NCBI GenBank assembly: GCA_934444485.1
Contig: CAKSCN010000058.1
Coordinates: forward strand, 1-14,007
DNA: 14,007 nt
Direction of reading: 5' to 3'
DNA from: an uncultured Eubacteriales bacterium
GTDB lineage: Bacteria; Bacillota; Clostridia; Oscillospirales; CAG-382
How positions within the stretch are numbered: the stretch's first letter is position 1; each line of letters starts with the position of its first letter. Both the position numbers and the translations under genes were made by a program. The notes beneath the pieces are model-generated. The model was not told where the DNA came from, did not search any database, and saw nothing but the letters and a program-made list of their open reading frames with translations. Positions 1 through 7,253 of the stretch are shown piece after piece.

Positions 1-459
1 TTTGCAACCGGTTACACAGGGGATGCCTCCGGAGTTGACACGGTCAACTCATGCTTCGCTACCTCCATTACTACACCATAAAGAGAATGCGAATCTCGAG
101 CCTCGCACTTTTCAAAGAGCCATATCTTTCCGTAATTTGTCGTCGAACGAAGTGAGGTACAAATTTCGGGAACGGGAGAAGTTCGGATACAGTCCTCACA
201 AAGCCTGATGTTACGCCCACCTTTGAGCGAGGCGTTGCCGAGCTTAAACGCTCCGACCTCGGATAAGATGAGTCCCCCTCATCTAAGTCGGCGGCTTGCG
301 TTTATGGCGCGCATATATGCGCTCGACTTCGGTACTTTCTCCAAATTACATTATATCCGTCCCATGCAAAGCAAAGCTTTGCTACTTGAAGTTCTTTGGT
401 TACTTTCTTTCAAGAAAGTAACGCCTCTGCGGCGAGCAGCCCTCGTAAGCCCCGTAATC
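1..459 (-). repeat. Composite intergenic repeat, copy A, downstream of the M23 gene
   Basis: This 459-base stretch holds no credible gene. Read on the minus strand from the peptidase stop codon it contains, in order: TTACGRGGG-type tracts, a small CTGC-TCGCC-GCAG hairpin, the AAG-rich hairpin at 399-422, a block with the palindrome GCGCATATATGCGC (309-322), a GAGCG...CGCTC stem, the 54-bp module at 121-174, and at the end the hairpin GAGTTGAC-CGT-GTCAACTC followed by GGATGCC and GGTTGC words. The same modules occur in the same order after dnaA, dnaN, recF and gyrB on the plus strand, so this copy is oriented with the transcription of its upstream gene. Long frames across it on the plus strand are spurious, since one runs antisense into the peptidase gene. 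Confidence 0.85.
399..422 (-). terminator. Conserved hairpin after the M23 gene, possible terminator
   Basis: An 11-bp perfect stem (GTTACTTTCTT / AAGAAAGTAAC) lies about 40 bases past the stop codon. Equivalent hairpins follow dnaA, dnaN, recF and gyrB. The outer pairs differ between copies but remain complementary. The stem is AT-rich and has no clean downstream U-tract, so terminator function is inferred from position only. Confidence 0.4.
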
Positions 460-1860
460 CTACGCCCTTGCCTTAATGTAGAGCAGAGGGTCAAGCCTTG
501 CACCGTCGGAGCGGATCTCGAAGTGCAGGTGAAAGCCGGTTGTCTTGCCGGTAAGACCGACCTCTCCGAGCTTTTCGCCCTGAAGTACCTCGTCACCCTC
601 GCCGACCGAAACCGACCTCATGTGTCCGTAAAGCGTCTTGATACCGCCGCCGTGGTCAACTATAACGTGTATGCCGTAACCGTTGCCGCAGTCGCCGGCG
701 TATTCAACCACTCCCTCGTCTGCCGCATATACCGCCGTCCCCTCAGGCGCACCGATGTCAAGTCCGCCGTGAAGCTTTACCTCGCCGAAAAGCTCACGCT
801 CACCGTAACCCGACGTGACCGTACCCTCACACGGACAAATGAACCGCCCGTACCTCTCCGGATACCCCTCACCTCCCCTGTTCGTTCCCATGTACACCAC
901 ATTTTTCTGCGGCTCGGTAAGTACCTCGGAGTCTATCGCCGTCCGCTTTACACTGCCGTCCCCGAATCTCGACACAAGGTAAACCACCCTCGCCGTGCCG
1001 TCCGAACCCCTCGTGCGAAGTCTCTGCGTGCCGACCGCAAGCTCGTCTGTCGATACGTATTCCGTGCCGTGGGCAATAACCTCCTCAACCGTTTCGATGT
1101 ACTCGCCGCCGCTTCGTGACGAAAGCTTAAGACTCGGCGCAAAAACCTCGCTCTCCGACGTGAACTCCGCTCCGTCCTCGGTCACCTCAATTTTCACCGC
1201 TCCTGCGTACTCCGCTATAAGCTCAAGCTCACGTTCCGCTCTGTCGCACCCCAAAATTTTCTCGGTCTCACGCCCTGAAACAAGCCTGTCGGCACGTACA
1301 TATTCGCACAGAATTTTCGTCTCGCCGACTCCGTCTATGCCGCTCTCCCCCGTTTTCTCTCCGTTGCCGATTACGGCGTCAAGCTTTTCGCACACGCTCT
1401 CGGTTTTCTTCACGGCGTTCTCAATCTCCGCCTTGCTTCCGCAGCTTGCGGTATACTCACCGTCAACGTACAGCGAGTAGGCTCTGACCTCGGTTTCTCC
1501 GCACATTTGCGCAACCTTTCTCACGGCGGTTTCTCTGTCGGCGTCGGCGCAAAGCGCAACTCTGTATCGCACCGATTCAAACGCACTCTCAAGAATTTCG
1601 ATTTCGGAGTCCGGGACGCCGCATTTTTCGGCTGCGCTCTCTGCGCCCTCTTTTACTATCCTGCCGACCTCAGCACAAGGTGCGGTGAAAACATACTCTC
1701 CGTTTTTCTCGACGTCGCATACAAAACCGACTCCGGCAGCTCTTGCGCAAGCTGAAAGTAAAATCACCGAAATTGTTAACAAAACGAATTTTTTGAGCGG
1801 TTTCGATGTTTCATGTGAAACATTTACTCCCCTTTTGCTCCGATTTATAAGCTTTTTCAT
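460..1860 (-). CDS. Lipoprotein with G5 domain and M23 (LytM-type) metallopeptidase domain
   Basis: Predicted zinc endopeptidase acting on peptidoglycan cross-links outside the cell. I chose the ATG at 1860 (466 aa): AAGGAG at 1874-1869 sits 8 bases upstream of it, whereas the GTG three codons earlier directly abuts that site. A hydrophobic segment (about residues 25-37) ends in the lipobox LSAC, suggesting lipidation at Cys38. Residues of about 45-245 are not recognised. About 253-325 match a G5 domain (ending VVYMGT), which binds wall glycans or GlcNAc in known cases. The C-terminal M23 domain shows HGGLD (His364, Asp368), LYGHM (His413) and HLHFE (His444, His446), so the zinc and catalytic residues are all present. 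The basic n-region before the hydrophobic core is unusually long (about 24 residues) and carries the parS-like site. The gene is divergent from dnaA. The exact cellular role is not determinable. Confidence 0.88.
   Translation of the reverse strand: MKKLINRSKRGVNVSHETSKPLKKFVLLTISVILLSACARAAGVGFVCDVEKNGEYVFTAPCAEVGRIVKEGAESAAEKCGVPDSEIEILESAFESVRYRVALCADADRETAVRKVAQMCGETEVRAYSLYVDGEYTASCGSKAEIENAVKKTESVCEKLDAVIGNGEKTGESGIDGVGETKILCEYVRADRLVSGRETEKILGCDRAERELELIAEYAGAVKIEVTEDGAEFTSESEVFAPSLKLSSRSGGEYIETVEEVIAHGTEYVSTDELAVGTQRLRTRGSDGTARVVYLVSRFGDGSVKRTAIDSEVLTEPQKNVVYMGTNRGGEGYPERYGRFICPCEGTVTSGYGERELFGEVKLHGGLDIGAPEGTAVYAADEGVVEYAGDCGNGYGIHVIVDHGGGIKTLYGHMRSVSVGEGDEVLQGEKLGEVGLTGKTTGFHLHFEIRSDGARLDPLLYIKARA
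1807..1822. other. parS-like ParB binding site
   Basis: TGTTTCATGTGAAACA differs at one central base from the bacterial parS consensus TGTTTCACGTGAAACA. The two 7-base arms are perfectly complementary. It lies within the first codons of the peptidase gene, about 1.15 kb upstream of dnaA, where parS sites are normally found (close to oriC). A 16-mer this close to consensus is not expected by chance in 14 kb (about 2 in 10,000, counting all single-mismatch variants). No second parS site was seen in the window, and parA/parB are not here. Confidence 0.8.
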
Positions 1861-1868
1861 GAATTTCA

Positions 1869-1874
1869 CTCCTT
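1869..1874 (-). promoter_or_regulatory. Ribosome binding site that decides the M23 start
   Basis: AAGGAG read on the minus strand lies 8 bases from the ATG at 1860. It overlaps the alternative GTG at 1869-1867, which is therefore unlikely to be the start. Confidence 0.7.
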
Positions 1875-1927
1875 GCTGTGTTGTCTCATTCTTTCTATTA
1901 TTGCACCGCTGTCTGTGGTTTATTCAT

Positions 1928-2324
1928 AGGATTACGGGAGGTCTGCGACGCATTATTTCTTGAAAGAAAGAACCAAAGAATTTTATCCTATAGTAATTTA
2001 GAGGTTAGTGCGCACGACGTCGTCGAGGACTCCGTCGTGAAGTGAGGCAAGACTCATCTTATCCGAGGTTAGAGCGTTCAACCTCGACGAAGTCTCGGTC
2101 GAAGATAAGTTTGGCATCAAGTTTTGTTGGAACTTAATCCGAGGTTCTGCCGTTCCCGAAATTTGAACCTCACTTCGTTCGACGACAAATTACGGAAAGA
2201 TGAGGTTTTGGGGCGGTGCGAAGCTTGAGGTTTACATTTTGCGCCTTCGCAAATACCAACACCCTCTGCAAAAATCCGACATTCCGTCATCGCACTACCC
2301 CAATTTTGTACCATTCAAATTATT
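1928..2324 (+). repeat. Composite intergenic repeat, copy F, in the divergent M23-dnaA gap
   Basis: It starts with an ATTACGGGAGG tract, then the AAG-type hairpin (around 1953-1974), a CACGAC...GTCGTG stem, a CAACCTCGACGA / TCGGTCGAAG block, the 54-bp module at 2151-2204 and a tail resembling those after dnaA and dnaN. It is plus-oriented, yet no plus-strand gene ends upstream of it. It is thus the one copy not placed at a gene's 3' end. No ORF here looks real. Confidence 0.8.
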
Positions 2325-2327
2325 GAA

Positions 2328-2410
2328 GAAAAGCGGAGCTTTTCCACGTCAACTCCACTCTTCACTCTCCACTCTGATTTTCACTCTCAACTCTCCACTC
2401 TCAACTCTTT
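2328..2410 (+). repeat. Head hairpin plus heptamer array (CACTCTC type)
   Basis: The head stem GAAAAGC-GGA-GCTTTTC is at 2328-2344. It is followed at 2356-2409 by seven-base units: CACTCTT, CACTCTC, CACTCTG, then after five bases CACTCTC, AACTCTC, CACTCTC, AACTCTT. Together with similar elements elsewhere it forms a second repeat class with a fixed head and a variable heptamer tail. Confidence 0.85.
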
Positions 2411-2498
2411 TAATTATATTCATATTCGCCCCTACCCCGAAATATGCCTTGCACGGCATTTATAGAACATACGTTTTCCGTTTGTCAAGTACTTTTCC

Positions 2499-2515
2499 GA
2501 AATTTCTTAAATTTC
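2499..2515. promoter_or_regulatory. Inverted repeat upstream of the dnaA promoter
   Basis: GAAATTT-CTT-AAATTTC is a perfect 7-bp dyad about 40 bases upstream of the -35 box. Its position fits an upstream regulatory site. No binding protein can be named, and AT-rich dyads also arise by chance. Confidence 0.3.
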
Positions 2516-2553
2516 AGCGTTGTGACGAATTTTCGTTTGTTTACAGAAAACAC

Positions 2554-2582
2554 TTGCAAATTCTCACATTCCGTGATATAAT
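2554..2582 (+). promoter_or_regulatory. dnaA promoter, sigma-A type
   Basis: The -35 box TTGCAA (2554-2559), a 17-base spacer and a perfect -10 box TATAAT (2577-2582) point towards dnaA. Transcription would begin near 2589, giving a 5' leader of about 380 nt. This is the best promoter match I found between the peptidase gene and dnaA. Confidence 0.65.
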
Positions 2583-2636
2583 ATGATGAGTATAAGTGTA
2601 CGCTGAAAAACTGCGCCCACGGACAAGGCACTTAAT

Positions 2637-2690
2637 AATTGACGATTGACGATTGACGATTGACGATTGACAATTGACGATTGACAATTC
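2637..2690 (+). repeat. Heptamer tandem array (RATTGAC type), upstream arm
   Basis: Seven consecutive seven-base units, AATTGAC or GATTGAC, end in AATTC. No head hairpin precedes it. Bases 2652-2683 are an exact 32-bp inverted match to 2913-2944 just before dnaA. It lies inside the predicted dnaA leader. Confidence 0.9.
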
Positions 2691-2696
2691 GGACAG

Positions 2697-2715
2697 AAAA
2701 CGCCTGTGCGTTTTT
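2697..2715 (+). terminator. Hairpin with T-run in the dnaA leader, possible attenuator
   Basis: The stem AAAACGC-CTGT-GCGTTTT is followed by a further T and then CTC. It has the form of a short intrinsic terminator about 110 nt after the predicted transcription start and about 255 nt before the dnaA start codon. If it works, it would limit dnaA expression. The stem is short with only three GC pairs, so this is tentative. Confidence 0.35.
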
Positions 2716-2912
2716 CTCAATTATTGAGAGGTACCGGCAAAATGGCAAAAAAATAAATTTGAAGCTGAATTTCAGCAAAAGCTATTGAAAAATTAAAGTT
2801 TCATAAAGTGAATAATCTGACATTGAGAAATTTACAGACGGTATGCGCAATTTAAGTTCTTGCAAATGCGGACACGCTTGCAATTACTTTCCGGTCGGCT
2901 GTATCAGCTGCG

Positions 2913-2946
2913 CAATCGTCAATTGTCAATCGTCAATCGTCAATTC
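2913..2946 (-). repeat. Heptamer tandem array (RATTGAC type), downstream inverted arm
   Basis: Units GTCAATC and GTCAATT form the reverse complement of the array at 2637-2690, with 32 exact base pairs possible across an interval of about 229 bases. It ends 23 bases before the dnaA start codon and only 4 bases before the dnaA ribosome binding site (GAAGGGAAG, 2951-2959). Confidence 0.9.
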
Positions 2947-2969
2947 AAAAGAAGGGAAGTATAAAACGA

Positions 2970-4784
2970 ATGAAAACCCACGAACAAGAGCTGTGGGACA
3001 TGATATATGAAAAGCTTGACGAATACCTCGACATCGGCGCACAGTCGCTGAGGCTGTGGTTCGGCGCAATGGAGATAGGCTGTATCACCGAAAACGCCGT
3101 TTACTTTTCGACCGACAATCTGAACAAGAAGAAAGTGGTCGAGAAGAACTACATCGAGGGACTTCGCAATGCTGTAAAAGACGTATTCGGCTACGAGCCG
3201 AAGATATACGTAATAAGCACCGAGCGTGACGACTTCCGTGACGGTCTTGCGGAGCTTCTTGCCGGGAATCCGGACGAGCTGAAGAGCGCACTCGAGAAGA
3301 TATGCGTCACCGAAAGGCACGACGAAAATGTCGGCTACGAAACAGACTCCGAGTCCGGCTACAGGATATCGGAAAGTGACGGTGAACGTGACGTCGGCGT
3401 CAGCGGTGAAAGCGGCTCCGATTATAGGTCCGAAGCGCCGGGTTCGGTAAGGTCGAGGAAGATACCGTATCTTGCTCCGCCGGACGGTGAGCGTCCCGAG
3501 TTCAATCTTTCCTCGAGGGGAAAGACGAGGGGTGAGCTTCGTGAGGGAGCGATGAAAGGTATGCGTGGAGTCGATCCGCAGAAGACCTACAGCAATCCGG
3601 ACGTACCGGAGGTTCCCGACATACCGAGACCTCGGAAGACCTTCACGATGACGAACGTTCCGAAGAGGTACAATCCCGAAAAGGACGCAATAGAGACTGT
3701 GCCGCTCGGCAAGTTTTACGAGGACAGAAGCCACAGAAACGGCGTGATGATAGTATCGCCGGGAGCGCCCAAGTGGAAGGTCGGCTACACGTTTGAAAAC
3801 TTTGTCGTGGGCGAATCCAACAAGTTTGCTTATCACTACTGCTACCAGGTTTCGCAATATCCTGCGCAGCAGTACAATCCGCTTTTCATATACGGTGACC
3901 CGGGACTCGGCAAGACGCATCTTCTCTATGCGATAACGCACGAGATAGAGCAGCTTCATCCGTCGATGAACATAGTCTACATCAAGGGCGACGACTTCAC
4001 GAACGAACTTGTCGAGGCGATATCGTCCAAGAGCACGTCGTATTTCCGTGACAAGTACCGCAATGCGGATATGTTTTTAATGGACGACGTACAGTTTATA
4101 GCGGGCAAACCTGCGACGCAGGAGGAATTTTTCCACACCTACGAGTCGCTTTTCCAGACGGGCAAGCAGATAATCATGACGAGCGACGTTGCGCCGAAGA
4201 ACATCAAGAATCTTGAGGAGCGGTTGCGTTCACGTTTCGAGAGCGGAATAGTTATAGGAATCGACTCTCCCGACACGGAGCTTCGCACTGCGATATTCAA
4301 GAACAAGGCGGTAATGCTCGGAGTGAGCGTGCCGAACGACGTTCTCGTATTTTTGGCGCAGACGATAAAGGACAACATACGGCAGATTGAGGGCATACTT
4401 AAGAAGCTTAACTCTATATCGATGATAGAGAACAGACCCGTTGACATGGAGCTTGCGAAAAAGTGCGTGTCTGATATTGTCGATCTTGAAGACAACATCA
4501 ACGAGCAGGTTATAATAAACACGGTATCCCGAAAATACGGCATAGAAATCGACGCTCTTCTCGGCAAAAAAAAGACGAAGGACATAGTTTCGGCGCGCCA
4601 CGTTGCGGTTTACCTCATACGCAAGATGACCGACCTATCCCTGCCCGACATAGGCAAGGTCTTTAACCGTGACCACTCCACAATTATGAACTCCGTCGAC
4701 AAAATCCAGAGCGAGGTCGATGACTCACCCGAACGCCGCAAGGAAATAGACGACCTCATGGAACTCGTCCGCACCAAGCGCTGA
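2970..4784 (+). CDS. dnaA: Chromosomal replication initiator protein DnaA
   Basis: AAA+ ATPase that binds DnaA boxes and unwinds oriC. The ATG at 2970 has GAAGGGAAG (2951-2959) upstream. Domain I spans about residues 1-85. A very long, charged and proline-containing linker (domain II) covers about 86-255. The ATPase domain follows, with Walker A GDPGLGKTH (299-307), Walker B FLMDDVQF (359-366), the arginine-finger box LEERLRSRFESG (405-416) and the sensor-2 region NIRQIEGIL (459-467). Domain IV contains SARHVAVYLIRKMTDLSLPDI (from 531) and NRDHST (556-561), the DnaA signature. At 604 aa it is well above the usual 440-470, almost entirely through domain II. The usual SDRPP after sensor 1 reads SDVAP (395-399), and the usual FEWG reads FESG. 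Divergent from the M23 gene and first of the origin cluster. Confidence 0.98.
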   Translation: MKTHEQELWDMIYEKLDEYLDIGAQSLRLWFGAMEIGCITENAVYFSTDNLNKKKVVEKNYIEGLRNAVKDVFGYEPKIYVISTERDDFRDGLAELLAGNPDELKSALEKICVTERHDENVGYETDSESGYRISESDGERDVGVSGESGSDYRSEAPGSVRSRKIPYLAPPDGERPEFNLSSRGKTRGELREGAMKGMRGVDPQKTYSNPDVPEVPDIPRPRKTFTMTNVPKRYNPEKDAIETVPLGKFYEDRSHRNGVMIVSPGAPKWKVGYTFENFVVGESNKFAYHYCYQVSQYPAQQYNPLFIYGDPGLGKTHLLYAITHEIEQLHPSMNIVYIKGDDFTNELVEAISSKSTSYFRDKYRNADMFLMDDVQFIAGKPATQEEFFHTYESLFQTGKQIIMTSDVAPKNIKNLEERLRSRFESGIVIGIDSPDTELRTAIFKNKAVMLGVSVPNDVLVFLAQTIKDNIRQIEGILKKLNSISMIENRPVDMELAKKCVSDIVDLEDNINEQVIINTVSRKYGIEIDALLGKKKTKDIVSARHVAVYLIRKMTDLSLPDIGKVFNRDHSTIMNSVDKIQSEVDDSPERRKEIDDLMELVRTKR

Positions 4785-5450
4785 CGAGGGCTACGGGGGA
4801 CGGGAGCTTTACGAGGGTTACGAGGGTTACGAGGGCTGCTCGCCGCAGGGGCGTTCTTTCTTGAAAGAAAGAACCAAAGAACTTTAAAACAAAGCAGTTT
4901 CTCATGGGTGTAGTAATGGAGGTAGCGAAGCATGAGTTGACCGTGTCAACTCCGGTGGCTCTGCCAACTCCGGAGGCATCCCTTGTGTAACCGGTTGCAA
5001 AGCAACCTCTGGAGCTGTCACGACGCAGTCGTTACGAAGTCGTCAGACTGAGGGACTGTCAATTTAGCACTATAATCCGAGAAATACCGCACGACATCGT
5101 CAACGACTCCGTCGTGAAATGGGCAAGACTCATCTTATCGGAGAGAGTGCCGTTCAACCTCGACGAGGTCTCGGTCGAAGATAGAGTTGACATCAGATTT
5201 TGTGGGGACAGTAATTTCCACCTTCTCCCGTTCCCGAAATTTGTACCTCACTTCGTTCGACGACAAATAACGGAAAGATGAGCTTTTTGGAAAGTGCATG
5301 GCTTGAGATTAGCATTATCTCTATGGTGTATTGTAGGGACACACAGGATGCGAAGCATCTGCGTAGATTGCTCCGTCCGCAAGAACCGCACGCACGGTTA
5401 TGTATATCGCACCGTAGAAAAGCGGCAAACGATAAGCACCATTCAAATAT
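4785..5450 (+). repeat. Composite intergenic repeat, copy B, downstream of dnaA
   Basis: No gene is visible here. Modules in order: TTACGAGGG tracts (about 4785-4835), the CTGC-TCGCC-GCAG hairpin, the AAG-type hairpin (4853-4874), a block with hairpins GAGTTGAC-CGT-GTCAACTC (4934-4952) and GGTTGC-AAA-GCAACC (4993-5007), the words GGGACTGTC and AATTTAGCAC, a CACGAC...GTCGTG stem (about 5089-5116), a CAACCTCGACGA / TCGGTCGAAG block, the 54-bp module (5229-5282), and a GATGC-GAA-GCATC hairpin (5348-5360). The block at 4919-5008 recurs after recF and, inverted, at the window start. Confidence 0.85.
4853..4874 (+). terminator. Conserved hairpin after dnaA, possible terminator
   Basis: GTTCTTTCTT / AAGAAAGAAC forms a 10-bp palindrome with a tight loop, about 70 bases past the dnaA stop. 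It corresponds to the hairpins after the other genes. It lacks a GC-rich stem and a U-tract, so termination is inferred from position. Confidence 0.4.
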
Positions 5451-5454
5451 TGAA

Positions 5455-5522
5455 GAAAAGCGAAGCTTTTCAACGTCAATTATGCATTATGCATTATGCA
5501 TTATGAATTATGAATTATGAAT
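5455..5522 (+). repeat. Head hairpin plus heptamer array (TATGCAT/TATGAAT type)
   Basis: The head GAAAAGC-GAA-GCTTTTC (5455-5471) and the linker AACGTCAAT lead into six exact seven-base units at 5481-5522: three TATGCAT, then three TATGAAT. The periodicity has no interruption. Confidence 0.9.
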
Positions 5523-5580
5523 TCTGCCTTTCTTTCCCGTCACCGCACACCCTCAAATTCCGCACCGTACAATTAATGAA

Positions 5581-5662
5581 GAAAAACGCTCAGCGTTTTT
5601 CCACATCAATTCTCCATTTTCCATTCTCAATTTTCAATTTTTGAAAAGCTCCGCTTTTCAAC
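5581..5662 (+). repeat. Head hairpin plus heptamer array (ATTCTCC type) bordering oriC
   Basis: The head is the variant stem GAAAAACGC-TCA-GCGTTTTTC (5581-5601). Units at 5609-5643 are ATTCTCC, ATTTTCC, ATTCTCA, ATTTTCA, ATTTTTG, closed by a second stem TTGAAAAGC-TCC-GCTTTTCAA (about 5642-5662). The right side of the head overlaps a DnaA-box-like TTTTCCACA (5597-5605). Confidence 0.88.
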
Positions 5663-5885
5663 ACCCTTTTCCCCACGCTCTCCACAACCTAAAAATTTGC
5701 GCCTGTGGGAAAGTGAGGAAAAATCCGCAGGGCGTGTGGGAAAAAACGTCGAAAAATCCACATAGCGGTAAACAGGGAAAAACGAGGAAACACGCCGGTT
5801 CCGGTGAGAAATCCACAGAATCCCAAGGCTCTATTACGTTCTTCTTCTGTTTTCCCTTTATCATATTATATTTACTTTATGTAAG
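5597..5885. other. Probable oriC: DnaA-box-like cluster and AT-rich unwinding region
   Basis: Between dnaA and dnaN, several near-matches to the DnaA box TTATCCACA cluster: TTTTCCACA at 5597 (8/9), and 7/9 matches at 5667, 5678, 5704 (minus), 5735 (minus), 5754 and 5809. The two minus-strand sites are both TTTCCCACA and the last two plus-strand sites are both AAATCCACA. An AT-rich tract at about 5850-5882 follows and could be the unwinding element. No perfect box is present. I saw no comparable cluster upstream of dnaA. Gene context makes this the expected origin position in Firmicutes. Confidence 0.65.
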
Positions 5886-5943
5886 CCGGGAGAAAAACGT
5901 GACGAGAGCAACCTTAAAAGTTTCTTAGGTTAAAGTTTCGGTC

Positions 5944-6076
5944 AAGCCTTTTCAAAGGCTTGCGGTTTCCAAAGGTGGCACCTTTGGTCGCTGCCGCAGC
6001 AGCGAAACACCTTTGCCTTCAAAAAGCGCAGGAAAGGTGAATTTCCGAACGCAAGTGAGGAAAGAGGGAAACCCTC
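5944..6076 (+). repeat. Cluster of six consecutive hairpins before dnaN
   Basis: In order: AAGCCTTT-TC-AAAGGCTT (5944-5961), CCAAAGGT-GGC-ACCTTTGG (5969-5987), CGCTGC-CGCA-GCAGCG (5989-6004), CACCTTT...AAAGGTG (6008-6039), TTTCC...GGAAA (6042-6063) and GAGGG-AAA-CCCTC (6064-6076). This sequence does not resemble the other repeat classes in the window. It lies between the AT-rich part of oriC and the dnaN ribosome binding site, so it is either the structured 5' leader of dnaN or a separate intergenic element. Function unknown. Confidence 0.75.
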
Positions 6077-6122
6077 GCCGGGGGGGTCCCTGTAAAATGA
6101 TTTTGAAAGGACTGAAGATACA

Positions 6123-7253
6123 ATGAAATTCACGGCAGACAAGGACACATTTTTAAAGGCGCTCCAGCCTGTAGCGTACAGCGCATCGAACGTGACGAAT
6201 CCGCAGTACAAAACTCTCATGATGAAGCTTGCGGGCGACACGCTCGAGATATACTCCTACGACCTTGAAAAGGCGCTCAAGACCACAATTGAGGTTGAGG
6301 GCGAGGAGGACGGAGCGATAGAGGCCGACGCTCAGAAGATATGCGCCGTTGTAAGCGCAATGAGCGCCGGTGAGATAACGCTCGGCACGGACGAAAAGTG
6401 CGTGATATCGATTGAAGGCAACGGCACGGATTTCGCCATCACGGGCAGAGACGGCTCGATGTATCCGTCGCTTCCGATACTTGCGGGCGAATACAGCTTC
6501 AAAATTCCGAAGTCGAAGTTCAAGAACATTATCACGAAAACGCTTTTTGCGGTATCGAAGGACGAGTCAAGACCCGTATACATGGGTTCGCAGTTCGTGA
6601 TATCGGGCGAGACGCTGACCGTGACCGCACTTGACGGAAACAGAGTAGCCTCGAGGGTTGAGGACGTGATAAAGAAGGACGAAGGAGACGCCGACCTTGA
6701 CGTTACGTTTATAATACCCGGCAAGGGTCAGGACGACCTTTTGAAGATTCTCGACGACAGCGAAGACGAGATCGAGATATCGATGACGAGAAAGCACATC
6801 ATCATAAGCTTTGACAATATTTACTACAGCTGCCGCCTTATCGACGGTGACTTCATGAACTACAGGCGGCTCGTATTCGACGACAACGTATTCGAGATAG
6901 AGGTTGACACGGCGGAATTTTTAGAGAGCGTGACGAGATGCGGCATTATCCTCGAGAAAAACAACGCCATGGAAATAGAGCTTTCGGCGTGCGAGTTCAA
7001 GGTAAGCTGCCGTTCGGAGACGGGAGCGGTAAACGACACGATATCCAGCCGCTTTGACAAGGGCGAGGACAACAGCTTAAAGATAGGCTTCAACCACAAG
7101 CTCGTCCTCGACGCTCTGCGTAACTGCGGCGAAGACAAGATCCGTATCTCCTTTAACGGCGCAGTCAATCCCATGATTGTCCGTCCCGTCAAAAAGGACG
7201 GCCTCCGCGACGACAGATTTATCTATATCGTTATGCCCGTTCAGCTGAGGTAA
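6123..7253 (+). CDS. dnaN: DNA polymerase III sliding clamp, beta subunit
   Basis: The ring-shaped processivity factor for DNA polymerase III, also a docking platform for repair proteins. It has 376 aa, the normal family length. AAAGGA (6106-6111) precedes the ATG at 6123 by 11 bases. The three clamp domains fit about residues 1-125, 130-250 and 255-376. Recognisable family stretches include MKFTADKDTFLKALQPV at the start, GRDGSMYPSLP (about 107-117), the FAVSKDESRPVYMG segment that corresponds to FA.S.DE.RP.L.G in other clamps, TALDGNRVA, and the C-terminus MPVQLR, matching the usual MP(M/V)R(L) ending near the hydrophobic partner pocket. It lies 1.3 kb after dnaA, the gap being filled by repeats and probable oriC, so it likely has its own promoter, which I could not place. 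Confidence 0.97.
   Translation: MKFTADKDTFLKALQPVAYSASNVTNPQYKTLMMKLAGDTLEIYSYDLEKALKTTIEVEGEEDGAIEADAQKICAVVSAMSAGEITLGTDEKCVISIEGNGTDFAITGRDGSMYPSLPILAGEYSFKIPKSKFKNIITKTLFAVSKDESRPVYMGSQFVISGETLTVTALDGNRVASRVEDVIKKDEGDADLDVTFIIPGKGQDDLLKILDDSEDEIEISMTRKHIIISFDNIYYSCRLIDGDFMNYRRLVFDDNVFEIEVDTAEFLESVTRCGIILEKNNAMEIELSACEFKVSCRSETGAVNDTISSRFDKGEDNSLKIGFNHKLVLDALRNCGEDKIRISFNGAVNPMIVRPVKKDGLRDDRFIYIVMPVQLR

Noticed and set aside
208..1119. A 303-codon plus-strand open frame at the start of the window
   Set aside because: It runs antisense through the M23 domain and begins in repeat DNA. The minus-strand frame has a complete zinc-peptidase motif set and a lipoprotein signal, so this frame is a shadow.
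1861..1869. GTG at 1869 as the start of the M23 gene
   Set aside because: The ribosome binding site directly abuts it with no spacing, whereas the ATG at 1860 has the ideal 8 bases.
2733..2755. A leader peptide, ATGGCAAAAAAATAA, in the dnaA leader
   Set aside because: Only four codons long with an average upstream sequence, so there is nothing to separate it from chance.
2637..2946. CRISPR array
   Set aside because: The units are seven bases and contiguous, without unique spacers, and no cas gene is present.
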